A stretch of 64,000 nt of DNA from assembly GCA_050998805.1 (NCBI GenBank), contig JBPCPV010000030.1, positions 70,495-134,494 on the forward strand, read 5' to 3'. Under the pieces are notes generated by a model. The model searched no databases. It was not told the DNA's origin and saw only the letters and a list, made by a program, of their open reading frames with translations. The stretch is from JAICKM01 sp050998805. Lineage in GTDB: Bacteria; Chloroflexota; Chloroflexia; QHBQ01; JAICKM01. Shown one piece after another: positions 23,623-32,137 of the stretch; position 1 is the stretch's first letter; each line of letters opens with the position of its first letter. A program made the position numbers and the translations under genes.

Positions 23623-24687
23623 TCAGGTCGGCACGACGCCGAGGTAGCCTGTGTAGGCTGTCTGGACCGAGGCGGCGGCGGGCTTCGGCTTGCCGCCAAC
23701 GGTGAATAGGCCGCTGTACTTCTCCGCGTTCTCTACGGCATCCTGGAAATCCCAGTCGGTCAGCGTCCAGTGGAGGACGCCCAACAGCTTGTCGGAGTTG
23801 GCGTCTACCGCCTGCAAAAAGAGGCGCGCCGCCTCGTTCTGGAGTTCGGGCGTCCAGGTGACGTTGTCTTTGGTCAGGTTGCTTGGCATGCCGTACTCGC
23901 CGATCAGGGGGGAGCGGCCTGTCCGCAGTGGGAGGATCGTCATCCTCTCCGAAACGTCCTGCAAGTATTGCATCGGCTGCTCGGGATTGTACGGCAAGTA
24001 CTCATGGTACTGCGGCGTGTGGCGCACCGCCGGGTATCTCTTGATCATGTAGACAGATGTGAGCGGGTTGAGCGCGCCGAACGTTATCTGGCGGTCGGAG
24101 CCGGTGAGCGCGTAGACATGCCGGTAAACCGCGTCGAGCCATGCCATCCCCGCCGGTGACGGCACGTACTGCACTCCACCCGCCTGCGGGAAGTTGAGAT
24201 GGATGAACAGCGGGCGCGGCGGATTGTCCCTCGTCACCTTCCCCTCGTCGTCCAGCTCGTTCACCAGATCCCACATCAGAACACGCCGGTCGTCGCCGAG
24301 GCGAATCCCGTCGCGCGTGACGTAGTTGAGCACCTGCTCGACGTAGCTCAACGACGCCGGCAGGTTTCTCACCAGGTCCGGCAGCAGCTCGGCCTCGTCG
24401 AACATGCTGACGATCGCGTGCATCTGGCGGCCCGCAGTCATTCCGAGGAACTGATCCACCCGGTCGAGTATATCCCGGACGCTGAGGCCGAGCGGTCTCC
24501 TGTGGTCCGGTGTCGATGCTAGCTGACCGATGAGCGAGAACGGCAGGAAGGTGCGGACCGTGTTCGCGTCGAGGTTCGCGGCTATGTCGAGTTCCGCGCT
24601 TATCTCGCCCGGATCCCATTCGCACCACATACGCCACCACGGGTGGTGCGCCGGGTAGTAGTTCACGCCGAATATCTGCAAAGCCAT
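23623..24687 (-). CDS. TIM-barrel glycoside hydrolase (cellulase/GH5-like)
   Basis: 354 residues, no signal peptide, so probably cytoplasmic. MALQIFGVNYYPAHHPWWRM opens the barrel. WDLVNELDDEG carries the likely acid/base Glu of the NE motif on strand 4, and PLIGEYGMPS the likely nucleophile Glu on strand 7; LGVLHWTLTDW follows. The layout fits clan GH-A (GH5 and relatives). Substrate unknown. Preceded by the response-regulator gene at a gap of 18 nt. Confidence 0.8.
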   Translation of the reverse strand: MALQIFGVNYYPAHHPWWRMWCEWDPGEISAELDIAANLDANTVRTFLPFSLIGQLASTPDHRRPLGLSVRDILDRVDQFLGMTAGRQMHAIVSMFDEAELLPDLVRNLPASLSYVEQVLNYVTRDGIRLGDDRRVLMWDLVNELDDEGKVTRDNPPRPLFIHLNFPQAGGVQYVPSPAGMAWLDAVYRHVYALTGSDRQITFGALNPLTSVYMIKRYPAVRHTPQYHEYLPYNPEQPMQYLQDVSERMTILPLRTGRSPLIGEYGMPSNLTKDNVTWTPELQNEAARLFLQAVDANSDKLLGVLHWTLTDWDFQDAVENAEKYSGLFTVGGKPKPAAASVQTAYTGYLGVVPT

Positions 24688-24705
24688 CCCAATTTCCCCA
24701 ATCGG

Positions 24706-25398
24706 CTACTGCGGCACAAAGCGGTAGCCCACGCCCCACTCGGTCTGGATATAGCGCGGGCGGTCCGCATCGTCCCCCAGCTTGCGGCGCAGCCTGCGGA
24801 TGAAGACCTTTAAGTAGTGCGCCTCGGCTGTGTATCCCGGTCCCCAGACGTGTTCCAGAAGGAACTGGTGCGAAAGCACCATGCCCGGACGCCGCGCCAG
24901 TTCCTCGAGCAGCCGGTACTCGGTCGAAGTAAGCACCACCTGCCTGCCGCGAACCCGGACTTCGTGAGTTGCGAAATCGAGCAACAGTTCCTCGGCGGCG
25001 GACGGCGCAGCTGCCGGTGTGCCGCCGTTGCCGGCCCGCCGCAGCAGTGCCCGCAACCGCGCCAATAGTTCGATATGGTCGAACGGCTTGGTCAGGTAGT
25101 CGTCCGCGCCCATGTCGAGCGCTCTCACCTTGTCGATCGTCGCCTCACGCACCGTGAGCATCAGGATCGGCACCTGCGAAGTCTCGCGGATATGGCGGCA
25201 GACGGCAAAACCGTCCGGCGGCGGCATCATCACGTCGAGCACCACCAAGTCGGGCCTACACTCCGCGAAGCGCGCCAGGGCCTCCGCCCCGTCCGAGGCG
25301 ATCTCCGCCGCGCAGCCCGGCCAGGTCATCCGCGCCCCGAAGGCCACTATCTCCGCGATGTCGCGGGAGTCGTCGGCGATCAGCACTCTCAGCGTCAT
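24706..25398 (-). CDS. OmpR-family response regulator
   Basis: 230 residues from the ATG at 25398. Receiver domain: VLIADDSRDIAEIV, phospho-acceptor Asp in LVVLDVMMPPPDGF, MLTVREA and DDYLTKPF. C-terminal winged helix: EELLLDFATHEVRVRGRQV, LTSTEYRLLEELARRPGMVL, HYLKVFIRRLRRKLGDDADR. The start overlaps the stop of the histidine kinase gene (ATGA), so they form one two-component system. Target genes unknown. Confidence 0.95.
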   Translation of the reverse strand: MTLRVLIADDSRDIAEIVAFGARMTWPGCAAEIASDGAEALARFAECRPDLVVLDVMMPPPDGFAVCRHIRETSQVPILMLTVREATIDKVRALDMGADDYLTKPFDHIELLARLRALLRRAGNGGTPAAAPSAAEELLLDFATHEVRVRGRQVVLTSTEYRLLEELARRPGMVLSHQFLLEHVWGPGYTAEAHYLKVFIRRLRRKLGDDADRPRYIQTEWGVGYRFVPQ

Positions 25399-26225
25399 TC
25401 GCTCTCCTCCCTGGGCCGCGACGGCAGGGCGACGTGGAACGCCGCTCCGGTGCCGGGCCGACTCTCCAGCCGTATACATCCGCCGTGCATCTCGACTATC
25501 GCGCGCGCTATCGCCAGCCCCAGCCCCGAGCCGCCCCCCGCCGATGCGACCCTGTGGAACCGCTCGAAGACAGCCTCGCGCTCATCGGCGGGTATGCCCG
25601 GCCCGTCGTCGCTGACCACCAGCCGGATCTCGCCTTCCGGCGCACGTCCCGAAAGCTGGATACGTGTGCCCGGCGGGGTGTGCCGGTGGGCGTTGTCCAG
25701 CAGGCTGACGAGCACCTGCTCGAGCCGCCGCGCATCCCCATGATACGCCAACGGCTCCGGCAGATCAACCTCGAGCGTCTGTCCCTTCTCCTGCATCAGC
25801 GGGTGAACCGCCTCGAGTGCGTCGGTGGCGACGGCCCGCAGATCGAGCGGCGCTCGGTCAAGGCGCATCTCTCCGGCCTCGAACTGGTTGAATGCGACCA
25901 AGTCGTTGATCAAGATGCCGAGCCGGTCAATATTTCGGCGCACATTGCCCAGGATACGGCGCTCGTCGGGCCGTATCCTATCCGAGAGGCTTGTTTCGAC
26001 CATGCCAAGCCCCGCCTGCATGGCAGTGAAGGGGGTTTGCAGATCGTGAGACACTGTGCGGATAAAATCGGCCCGCAGTCGGCCTAGCTCCGCGAGCCGC
26101 GCGGCCTGGTTATGGCCGGACCGCGTGGCCGCACGCTCTCGCGCCAGCCGCCGTGAAAGCAGCCCGACACTCGCCGCGAGCGCCCCCACCAATCCGGCAT
26201 ATCCCACCACCAGCAGCCTGCCCAT
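25395..26225 (-). CDS. Sensor histidine kinase with minimal sensor
   Basis: 276 residues. One hydrophobic N-terminal helix (LLVVGYAGLVGALAASVGLL), no extracellular loop or recognisable sensor domain, then HisKA with phospho-His in FIRTVSHDLQTPFTAMQ, and HATPase_c with N box VLVSLLDNAHRHTP, G1 VVSDDGPGIP and G2 GSGLGLAIARAIVE. Signal sensing must come from the membrane helix or a partner protein. Upstream gene of the pair. Confidence 0.93.
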   Translation of the reverse strand: MGRLLVVGYAGLVGALAASVGLLSRRLARERAATRSGHNQAARLAELGRLRADFIRTVSHDLQTPFTAMQAGLGMVETSLSDRIRPDERRILGNVRRNIDRLGILINDLVAFNQFEAGEMRLDRAPLDLRAVATDALEAVHPLMQEKGQTLEVDLPEPLAYHGDARRLEQVLVSLLDNAHRHTPPGTRIQLSGRAPEGEIRLVVSDDGPGIPADEREAVFERFHRVASAGGGSGLGLAIARAIVEMHGGCIRLESRPGTGAAFHVALPSRPREESE

Positions 26226-26338
26226 TGGCCCACCCGTCGCTAGCCGCTCCGCACTGCGCCGCGTCGCCGGTTACGGGCGACATGCTCTGTACAGCACAGG
26301 CCGTGCCGGGCGTGGAGTCGGGGGCCGCCGGCGGGGAT

Positions 26339-27742
26339 TTATTTACGAGACTTTAAGAAGTTTATGAGGTCGTTCAGCTCTGCAGGGGTTACGTTGTTGC
26401 TGAAGGCCGGCATGTTCGTGCCGCCGCCCAATATCCGCGTCGTCATCTGCTCTGCGGAGAGGCGGTTACCCACACTCGTCAGGTCAGGCCCGCGCAGACC
26501 GCCCTGCCCATCAATCGAGTGGCACGCTTGGCAGCTTTTCGCGTTGAACAGCGCCGCCCCCCGCACGATGCTTGGGTCGGTCGAGTTGACCTGGGTAGGT
26601 GACATCGCTTGTGCGTGGAAGTTCGGCGACCAGCGCGACTCCTGGCCGGCCAGCGAGAGCGTGACGATCATCAGCACGATCATGATCGTCACGCCGACTG
26701 CCCACGGACGGCGCTTCGGGCTGCGTTCTCCACGGTTCGCCAGCGGCAGCAGCAAAAGCACCACGCCGAGCAGCACCGGCCCGCCTATGATCACGTAGTC
26801 CTCAACACCCGGCGGCAGCAGCGCCAGCGCCGCGAAGTACCAGAGCAGATACCAGTCGGGCCGCGGGTACGCCTGGAGGAGCGTCGGGTCGGGCGGCTTG
26901 TCGAGCGCAGGCGGGCCGAGGAACCAGGCCAGCGCGGCGATTGTCACGATCACCGCGACGCCGAACAGCGCGTCGCGCCAAGCTGCGTCCGGCCAGAACG
27001 GCACCCCGTCCCGCTTGAGCAGTTCGTTGTACCACTTGCGGTATGTCTTCGGGTCAACCGGCCGTCCCGCCTGCGGAGGCTCCGAGATCCCGGTATGCAA
27101 CACCAGGTAGAGGTGGAAGCCCAAAAACGCGAAGATGATCGCCGGGATGAAGAAGACATGGAAGGCGTAGAAGCGGCTGAGTGTAGCCCCGCCCACGGTG
27201 TCTCCGCCCAACACGAACTGGGCGAGCGGCGTGCCGACGAACGGCGCGCGCCCCACCTGCTCCGCCGCCACGATCACCGACCAGAACGCCGTCTGGTCCC
27301 ACCGCAGGAGCTGCCCGGTAAACGCCATCGCCACGGTGAGCAGCAGCAGCACCGACCCGCTCAACCAGCTCACCTCGCGGGGGAACTTGTATGCCCCCAT
27401 CAGGAAGACGCGCAGAGCGTGTATCCCGATCAGCACGATCATCGCCGACGCCCCGAAGTTGTGGATGCCGCGCAGCCAGTGGCCGAGCGCCGCGTCGTTC
27501 GTGATGAACTGTATGCTCTGGTACGCCTCGCCGGTCGCCGGGATGTAGGCGGTAGCCAGCGCGATCCCGGTCACGACCTGCACAATGAAGGCAAAGAGCG
27601 TCGCGCTGCCGAAGACGTAGGCCCAGCTGATCCAGCCCTTCGTGCGGGGCACCGGGTGCGTCAGCGCCGGCCCAACCAGCTTCGATATGCCGGTGCGGTC
27701 GTCGAATGTCTCGGCTATCTGTCTCAGCTTACCCACGGCCAT
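26339..27742 (-). CDS. Cytochrome b with fused C-terminal cytochrome c domain (bc complex)
   Basis: 467 residues. Residues about 1-230 are the four-helix cytochrome b core with heme ligands in GHWLRGIHNFGAS and RFYAFHVFFIPAIIFAFLGF plus GFHLYLVLHTG. Residues about 255-370 are the subunit-IV-like helices with PDWYLLWYF, the Qo-site PEWY motif in its PDWY form, seen in menaquinol-type enzymes. A last membrane helix leads into a c-type domain, heme motif CQACH (404-408) and distal Met in TNMPAF. A direct electron path to the caa3 oxidase in the same operon is likely. Confidence 0.95.
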   Translation of the reverse strand: MAVGKLRQIAETFDDRTGISKLVGPALTHPVPRTKGWISWAYVFGSATLFAFIVQVVTGIALATAYIPATGEAYQSIQFITNDAALGHWLRGIHNFGASAMIVLIGIHALRVFLMGAYKFPREVSWLSGSVLLLLTVAMAFTGQLLRWDQTAFWSVIVAAEQVGRAPFVGTPLAQFVLGGDTVGGATLSRFYAFHVFFIPAIIFAFLGFHLYLVLHTGISEPPQAGRPVDPKTYRKWYNELLKRDGVPFWPDAAWRDALFGVAVIVTIAALAWFLGPPALDKPPDPTLLQAYPRPDWYLLWYFAALALLPPGVEDYVIIGGPVLLGVVLLLLPLANRGERSPKRRPWAVGVTIMIVLMIVTLSLAGQESRWSPNFHAQAMSPTQVNSTDPSIVRGAALFNAKSCQACHSIDGQGGLRGPDLTSVGNRLSAEQMTTRILGGGTNMPAFSNNVTPAELNDLINFLKSRK

Positions 27743-27751
27743 GCCCTCCGG

Positions 27752-28243
27752 CTAGACAATCGGGATCGGGTGGGTCAGGATCTCGACCTGCCCGTTGTTC
27801 ACACGCACCTCGTACTTGAAGAGAGCGCGGGGCGGCGGGCCTGCCGCAGGCTCGCCGTCGGCGTAATAGACACCGCCGTGGCATGGGCAGAGGAAGAGCT
27901 TGCCCTGCGGCTGCCACTCGACCGGGCAGCCGAGGTGCGTGCAGTTCACCGCGAACGCCTGGAAGCCGGTCTCGCTCTCCCGCCGCAGCCATGCCGCAGT
28001 CTGCGCCGACACACCGGCCCACGCCTGTGGCGATGGGTCTTGGAAGGCGACTTCGACCGTCTCTCCTACCTTGAACTTGCCGACCTCCCCGACCTGCCTC
28101 CAGACCTGGGCCGGGCGCTTCAGCAGCGGTCCCAGCAGGAAGCCGACGAACGGGATGCCGACGACCGTCGCCCCCAGCCCGCCGAGCGCGATGGACATCC
28201 AACTCAGGAACTGCCTCCGCGACAAGTCTTTCTCAGATCCCAT
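27752..28243 (-). CDS. Rieske 2Fe-2S protein of the bc complex
   Basis: 163 residues. N-terminal Tat-type signal anchor (SRRQFLSWMSIALGGLGATV). Cluster motifs CTHLGCPV and CPCHGG provide two Cys and two His ligands. It transfers electrons from quinol at the Qo site of the downstream cytochrome b. The start overlaps the end of the ctaA-ctaB gene by 11 nt. Confidence 0.97.
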   Translation of the reverse strand: MGSEKDLSRRQFLSWMSIALGGLGATVVGIPFVGFLLGPLLKRPAQVWRQVGEVGKFKVGETVEVAFQDPSPQAWAGVSAQTAAWLRRESETGFQAFAVNCTHLGCPVEWQPQGKLFLCPCHGGVYYADGEPAAGPPPRALFKYEVRVNNGQVEILTHPIPIV

Positions 28244-30239
28244 GTGGACCTCCCCCGATGAACGTCACGACCCGGTCCGCCACCATGAGCAGATAGAGCA
28301 GCGCCAGGTAGGCGTTCGAGAACTTAAACAAGTTCCATGCCCGCGCCGTGCCGGGTTGCCGCACAAGCTGCACAGCCCTCAGCACGAACGCTCCGCTGAG
28401 GACGACAGCCCCGACCAGATACAGATCTCCCAGCGCCCCGCTCACGAAGAGCAGCAACGTCACCGCAGATAGCAGCAAAGTATAGGCCAGGATACTGGCG
28501 CGGGTGTAGCCGCCGCCCCGCACCACCGGCAGCATCGGGATGCCCGCCGCCCGGTAATCCTCCTGCCGCACCAGCGCGAGCGCCCAGAAATGCGCGGGCG
28601 TCCAGAAGAAGATCACCGCGAAGAACAGCAGCGCGGGCAGGTCGAGCCGCCCCGTCACCGCCGCCCAGCCGACGAGCGGCGGCACAGCGCCCGCCGCCCC
28701 GCCGATCACGATGTTCTGCGTGCTGGTCCGCTTCAGCCAGAGCGTGTACACAAACACGTAGAAGAGATTGCCGCCGAGCGCCAGCGCAGCAGCCGCCAGG
28801 TTCACCGTCGCCAATAACTCCACGAACGCCAGCGCCGTCAGCCCCGCCCCGAAGGCGAGCGCCCGCCCCGGCTCGATACTCCCCGTCACGACCGGCCGGT
28901 TTCGCGTCCGCTTCATCCGCGCGTCAATATCCCTGTCCAGGTAGTGATTGATCGCGTGCGCGCCGCCCGTCGCCAGCACACCGCCAAGGCACGTCCAGAA
29001 GATCAGCGCACCCAGCGCCCTCTCCACGGGGTACTCCATCGCCGCGATCAGCATCGCCGCGACCGTCGGCACCAGCAGCAACGGTATAACCTTCGGCTTC
29101 ATCAAGCTCATGTAGAGGCGGACCCGTAGTGCGTAGTGAGTATTACGTAGTGCGTGGTGCGTAGTAACCCCCGGCCTCTGACCACTGATCACTGACCACT
29201 GACCACTGACCGCCGGGCCGAGCCAGACGAAGGCGGTCAGCAGCACTAGGACGCCCCAGACTGCGGCGGCCAGCGCGAGGTGGGCGCTCTTCATCGCGGG
29301 AGGCGCGCCGGTCCAGATCGTGAACGCGCCGAGTATCACCTGCCCGATGTAAAGCGCGGCGAGTACGTGCGTCGTCCGCATCAGCCGCCGGTCGTCCCGC
29401 CGGTAGAGAAAGATCGCCGCAGCCAGCGCCACCAGCAGCAGGTCCGAGAAGCCGACCGCCACCCTGTGGCCGAAGTTGATCAGTTGGGGCAGAGTCTCCG
29501 GCAGCCATTGCCCCCCCGCGCAGACCGGCCACGCCGGGCAGGCCGTATCCGCGTCCGCCCCGACTATCGCCGACCCGGTGAACATCGCCACGTATGTCCA
29601 GAGCGTTGTGCCCAGCGCAAGCCACCGTATTGCGGACGAGTTTTGAGTTACGATGACTGACCTGAGTGCGGAGTGCGGAGTGCCTGCTATAGCCTGACCA
29701 CCGACCACTGACGGCTGACGGCTGACGGCTGACGGCTGACGGCTGATCGCTGATCGCTGATAGCTAAACAACGCCAGCAGGATCAGCGAGGCGAGCAGCA
29801 GCATCGAGTTGCCCATGTGGGCGGCGATCCAGGTGGGCGGGAGCTTGAGGATGACCGTGACGCCGCCGAGGACCGCCTGAGCGATGTAGCTGACCCCCGC
29901 GAAGAGTGCGAGCCAGAGCAGGCGGCGCGTGCCGCGATACCAGAGGAGCGTCGCGCTGACCGTCGCCATCATCAGCCCGCCGACCATCGTGGCGAAGAGC
30001 CTGTGGTTCCACTCGATCAGTTGGTGGTACTCCAGCTTCGGCAAGATGCTGCCGTCGCACATCGGCCAGGTGGCGCACCCAAGACCCGAATCGGTCGCCC
30101 GCACTATGCCTCCGAGCACGATCAGCACCCAGGTCGCCACCGCCGTCGCCAGGGTCAGCCGCCAATACGCCCGCTCCGAGAGCCGCACGCGGGGCAGCGT
30201 GACCCGCCGCGGGGCGGCGCGGACTTCCTCATGCAACAT
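28233..30239 (-). CDS. ctaA-ctaB: Fused heme A synthase / protoheme IX farnesyltransferase (CtaA-CtaB)
   Basis: 668 residues. Residues 1-350 are CtaA-like, eight helices with GGIVRATDSGLGCATWPMC, LIEWNHRLFATMVGG, AHMGNSMLLLASL and a second half with CPAWPVCAGG, NFGHRVAVGF and KSAHLALAA. Residues about 385-668 are CtaB (UbiA fold) with NHYLDRDIDARMKRTRNRP and a second Asp-rich region at RQEDYRAAG. It makes heme O then heme A for the oxidase in the same operon. Two low-complexity insertions derive from heptanucleotide repeats: RSAISRQPSAVSRQPS between CtaA helices 4 and 5, and SGQWSVISGQRPGV plus HHALRNTHYALR in the linker between the two enzymes. Confidence 0.95.
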   Translation of the reverse strand: MLHEEVRAAPRRVTLPRVRLSERAYWRLTLATAVATWVLIVLGGIVRATDSGLGCATWPMCDGSILPKLEYHQLIEWNHRLFATMVGGLMMATVSATLLWYRGTRRLLWLALFAGVSYIAQAVLGGVTVILKLPPTWIAAHMGNSMLLLASLILLALFSYQRSAISRQPSAVSRQPSVVGGQAIAGTPHSALRSVIVTQNSSAIRWLALGTTLWTYVAMFTGSAIVGADADTACPAWPVCAGGQWLPETLPQLINFGHRVAVGFSDLLLVALAAAIFLYRRDDRRLMRTTHVLAALYIGQVILGAFTIWTGAPPAMKSAHLALAAAVWGVLVLLTAFVWLGPAVSGQWSVISGQRPGVTTHHALRNTHYALRVRLYMSLMKPKVIPLLLVPTVAAMLIAAMEYPVERALGALIFWTCLGGVLATGGAHAINHYLDRDIDARMKRTRNRPVVTGSIEPGRALAFGAGLTALAFVELLATVNLAAAALALGGNLFYVFVYTLWLKRTSTQNIVIGGAAGAVPPLVGWAAVTGRLDLPALLFFAVIFFWTPAHFWALALVRQEDYRAAGIPMLPVVRGGGYTRASILAYTLLLSAVTLLLFVSGALGDLYLVGAVVLSGAFVLRAVQLVRQPGTARAWNLFKFSNAYLALLYLLMVADRVVTFIGGGPHGI
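29125..29211. repeat. Heptanucleotide tracts inside ctaA-ctaB linker
   Basis: (GTAGTGC)n at 29125-29166 and (GACCACT)n at 29178-29211, both with period 7. They are read in frame through the gene and encode the linker between the CtaA and CtaB parts. Confidence 0.85.
29668..29764. repeat. Heptanucleotide tracts inside ctaA
   Basis: (GAGTGCG)n near 29668-29686 and (GCTGACG)n passing to GCTGATC copies at 29704-29764. On the coding strand they give SALR and the 7-residue repeat SAVSRQP in the loop between helices 4 and 5. Confidence 0.9.
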
Positions 30240-30654
30240 GACGCAGATCTCCGATCCATCCGGCCAGGGCGAGCGCGAACAGCGCCAGCCCCACCCCGGA
30301 TATGACGAATGTGCTCACTAGCCCCCAGACCATCAGCACGATGCCGAGCGCCATCACCGCGGGCCAGTACGTCGGCGGAGGTAACTCCTCCGGCCTCGGC
30401 GCGCTCCAGCCCGATTGCGGAGTGCGGAGTGCGGAGTGCTGATTCTCTGCCTCTGTCTCGCCTTCATCGCTGACGGCTGACGGCTGACGGCTGATTGCTC
30501 GTCGCTGACGGCTGACGGCTGGTCGCCCGTCCCTACGCAGCAAGGCGCTCAACAGAGACAACAGCCCCACCAGGCCGCCTATAACGGCACCGAGGATGAT
30601 GCCTGCGCGGACGAGTGCCGACTTCCAACCGGGTTCGCGTTCCTCGGATTGCAT
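30229..30654 (-). CDS. Two-helix cytochrome oxidase subunit IV-like protein with repeat-derived loop
   Basis: 141 residues from the ATG at 30654 (TAATG overlap with ctaG). A first hydrophobic helix (LVRAGIILGAVIGGLVGLL) and a second hairpin (AVMALGIVLMVWGLVSTFVI, LALFALALAGWIGDL). Size and place between ctaG and ctaA fit a small accessory subunit such as subunit IV; no catalytic motifs. The loop between helices contains repeat-derived RAISRQPSAVS and HSALRTPQS from heptamer tracts at 30413-30530. Confidence 0.6.
   Translation of the reverse strand: MQSEEREPGWKSALVRAGIILGAVIGGLVGLLSLLSALLRRDGRPAVSRQRRAISRQPSAVSDEGETEAENQHSALRTPQSGWSAPRPEELPPPTYWPAVMALGIVLMVWGLVSTFVISGVGLALFALALAGWIGDLRHVA
30413..30530. 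repeat. Heptanucleotide tracts inside the subunit IV-like gene
   Basis: (GCGGAGT)n at 30413-30440 and (GCTGACG)n at 30468-30525, both period 7, encoding most of the loop between the two hydrophobic regions. Confidence 0.9.
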
Positions 30655-31493
30655 TACACTTCCTCCATCTGGGGCGACAACGCCATGCCGTCCCCCCCGG
30701 TTTCGCCGTACCAGCGCGCGAGTTGGGCGAGTATCGCCGCCAGGTAAACAAGGTTGCCGGGTATCCACATCAGCAGCCCCGCGACCTGCTGATCGACAGC
30801 CGGGGTCAGCCCCCAGCCGTCGCGCAGCAACGGCAATACGCCGAGCCAGTCCACCGGGTGCAGGTAGGGCGCGTAGAGGCCCGGCGGCGCGAACGTGATT
30901 AGTATCCCCAGCATATCGTTTGCGAGCGACGCCGCGAAGAGGTAGATCGCCGCCGCCGGTGCGCTCAGAGAGCGTTGCCCCAGGTGCGCGACCGGCCCGA
31001 CTATAGGCCACCAGAAGACCGTCGCCGACGCCAGGAAGCATAGATGCTCGAAAACATGCACCCACTCATTCCTCAGTGTCGCGTCGAACAGCACCGGCAA
31101 ATGCCAAACCCAAAGCGTCCCCACTCCGATCCCCCATGCCACACCCGACCACTGGCCGCCGAGACGGCGGCGATACGGGGGCTGACCACCGACTCCTGAC
31201 GGGAGGCCGAGCAGCAGCAACGGCGGCACGACCAGCACCAGCAGCAGGTGTTGCAGCATGTGCGCGCTGAACAGATAGGTGTCGCCAAGCGTGTCGAGGG
31301 GCGACGTGAGGCTGAACAGCAGCACGCCGACGCCCGCCGCGTAGAGGAATGCGGAGTGCGGAATGCGGAGTGCGGAATGTGGAGGCTGCATCGCACGCAG
31401 ATAGACAACATAGCCCAGAAGCAAGCAGCCGCAGCCGAAGACCACGCTAGGCTCGAAGTTCCACGTTGATAGCATCAGCTGCCAGGTGTTCAT
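30654..31493 (-). CDS. ctaG: CtaG family cytochrome c oxidase assembly protein (caa3 type)
   Basis: 279 residues from the ATG at 31493. Seven or so membrane helices with the CtaG pattern: FSAHMLQHLLLVLVVPPLLL, HVFEHLCFLASATVFWW, and PYLHPVDWLG. His residues in AHMLQH are candidate copper ligands for CuB insertion. RIPHSAF-type residues near position 36-50 (HSALRIPHSAF) derive from a heptamer tract at 31347-31381 and sit in the loop between helices 1 and 2. Placed directly after subunit III. Confidence 0.9.
   Translation of the reverse strand: MNTWQLMLSTWNFEPSVVFGCGCLLLGYVVYLRAMQPPHSALRIPHSAFLYAAGVGVLLFSLTSPLDTLGDTYLFSAHMLQHLLLVLVVPPLLLLGLPSGVGGQPPYRRRLGGQWSGVAWGIGVGTLWVWHLPVLFDATLRNEWVHVFEHLCFLASATVFWWPIVGPVAHLGQRSLSAPAAAIYLFAASLANDMLGILITFAPPGLYAPYLHPVDWLGVLPLLRDGWGLTPAVDQQVAGLLMWIPGNLVYLAAILAQLARWYGETGGDGMALSPQMEEV
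31347..31381. repeat. Heptanucleotide tract inside ctaG
   Basis: (GCGGAGT/GCGGAAT)n, period 7, read in frame to give the HSALRIP-HSAF peptide repeat. Confidence 0.88.
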
Positions 31494-31506
31494 AGCTGCA
31501 CCGCAA

Positions 31507-32136
31507 TCAAGTCCGCCAGATATATATGATCGTGAAGAGCACGATCCAGACGACATCAACGAAGTGCCAGTAGAGCGAGATCGCGGTCACTGCGGGCGAG
31601 GCGCGCTTGCCCTTGAACGCCCCCGCCAGCGCCAGCCCGAACAGGATCAGCAGGGCAACCAGCCCGCAGAAGACGTGGAACCCGTGGAACCCGGTCAGCG
31701 TGAAGAAGGTCGTGCCGAACAGGTCACGGCTGACCGTCACCTGCGCGTTCAGCAGCCGAATGTACTCCTGCCCCTGCCCGAACAGGAAGACCCCGCCGAG
31801 GGCCACAGTCGCCAGCAGCCAGAGCCGGAGCCTGCCATCCTCTCCCCGGTCGAGCGCACGGTCCGCCAACCAGATCGTGCCGCTGCTGGCGATCAGGCAG
31901 GCGGTGTAGATCGCGCTCACCAACGGGTTGAGGCTGTTCGCCGCCGTCGGCCCGTCGGCGTTCGCCGGAGAATCCCGGAAGTAGATGTACGACAGGATCA
32001 GCACCGCGAAGAAGACCGCCTCCGACAGCAGGAAGAGGCTCATGCCGAGCCGGTTCCTCTCCAGCGTACCGAGCCGATCAACGTTGATCGGTCCGACCTC
32101 CATCGGCTTCGCGGAGCTGGATTGGGTGTCGTCCAT
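31507..32136 (-). CDS. coxC: Cytochrome c oxidase subunit III
   Basis: 209 residues. Five-helix form of subunit III: LGMSLFLLSEAVFFAVLILS, GTIWLADRALDRG, GVFLFGQGQEYI, FFTLTGFHGFHVFCGLVALL, and YWHFVDVVWIVLFTIIYIW. The conserved HGFHV and WHFVDVVW motifs are complete. The ATG lies 1 nt after the coxA stop (TGA-A-ATG). Confidence 0.97.
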   Translation of the reverse strand: MDDTQSSSAKPMEVGPINVDRLGTLERNRLGMSLFLLSEAVFFAVLILSYIYFRDSPANADGPTAANSLNPLVSAIYTACLIASSGTIWLADRALDRGEDGRLRLWLLATVALGGVFLFGQGQEYIRLLNAQVTVSRDLFGTTFFTLTGFHGFHVFCGLVALLILFGLALAGAFKGKRASPAVTAISLYWHFVDVVWIVLFTIIYIWRT

Positions 32137-32137
32137 T

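Noticed and set aside
26609..28261. 550-residue frame antisense to cytochrome b and Rieske
   Set aside because: Charged Arg/Glu/His composition typical of reverse-complement membrane-protein genes.
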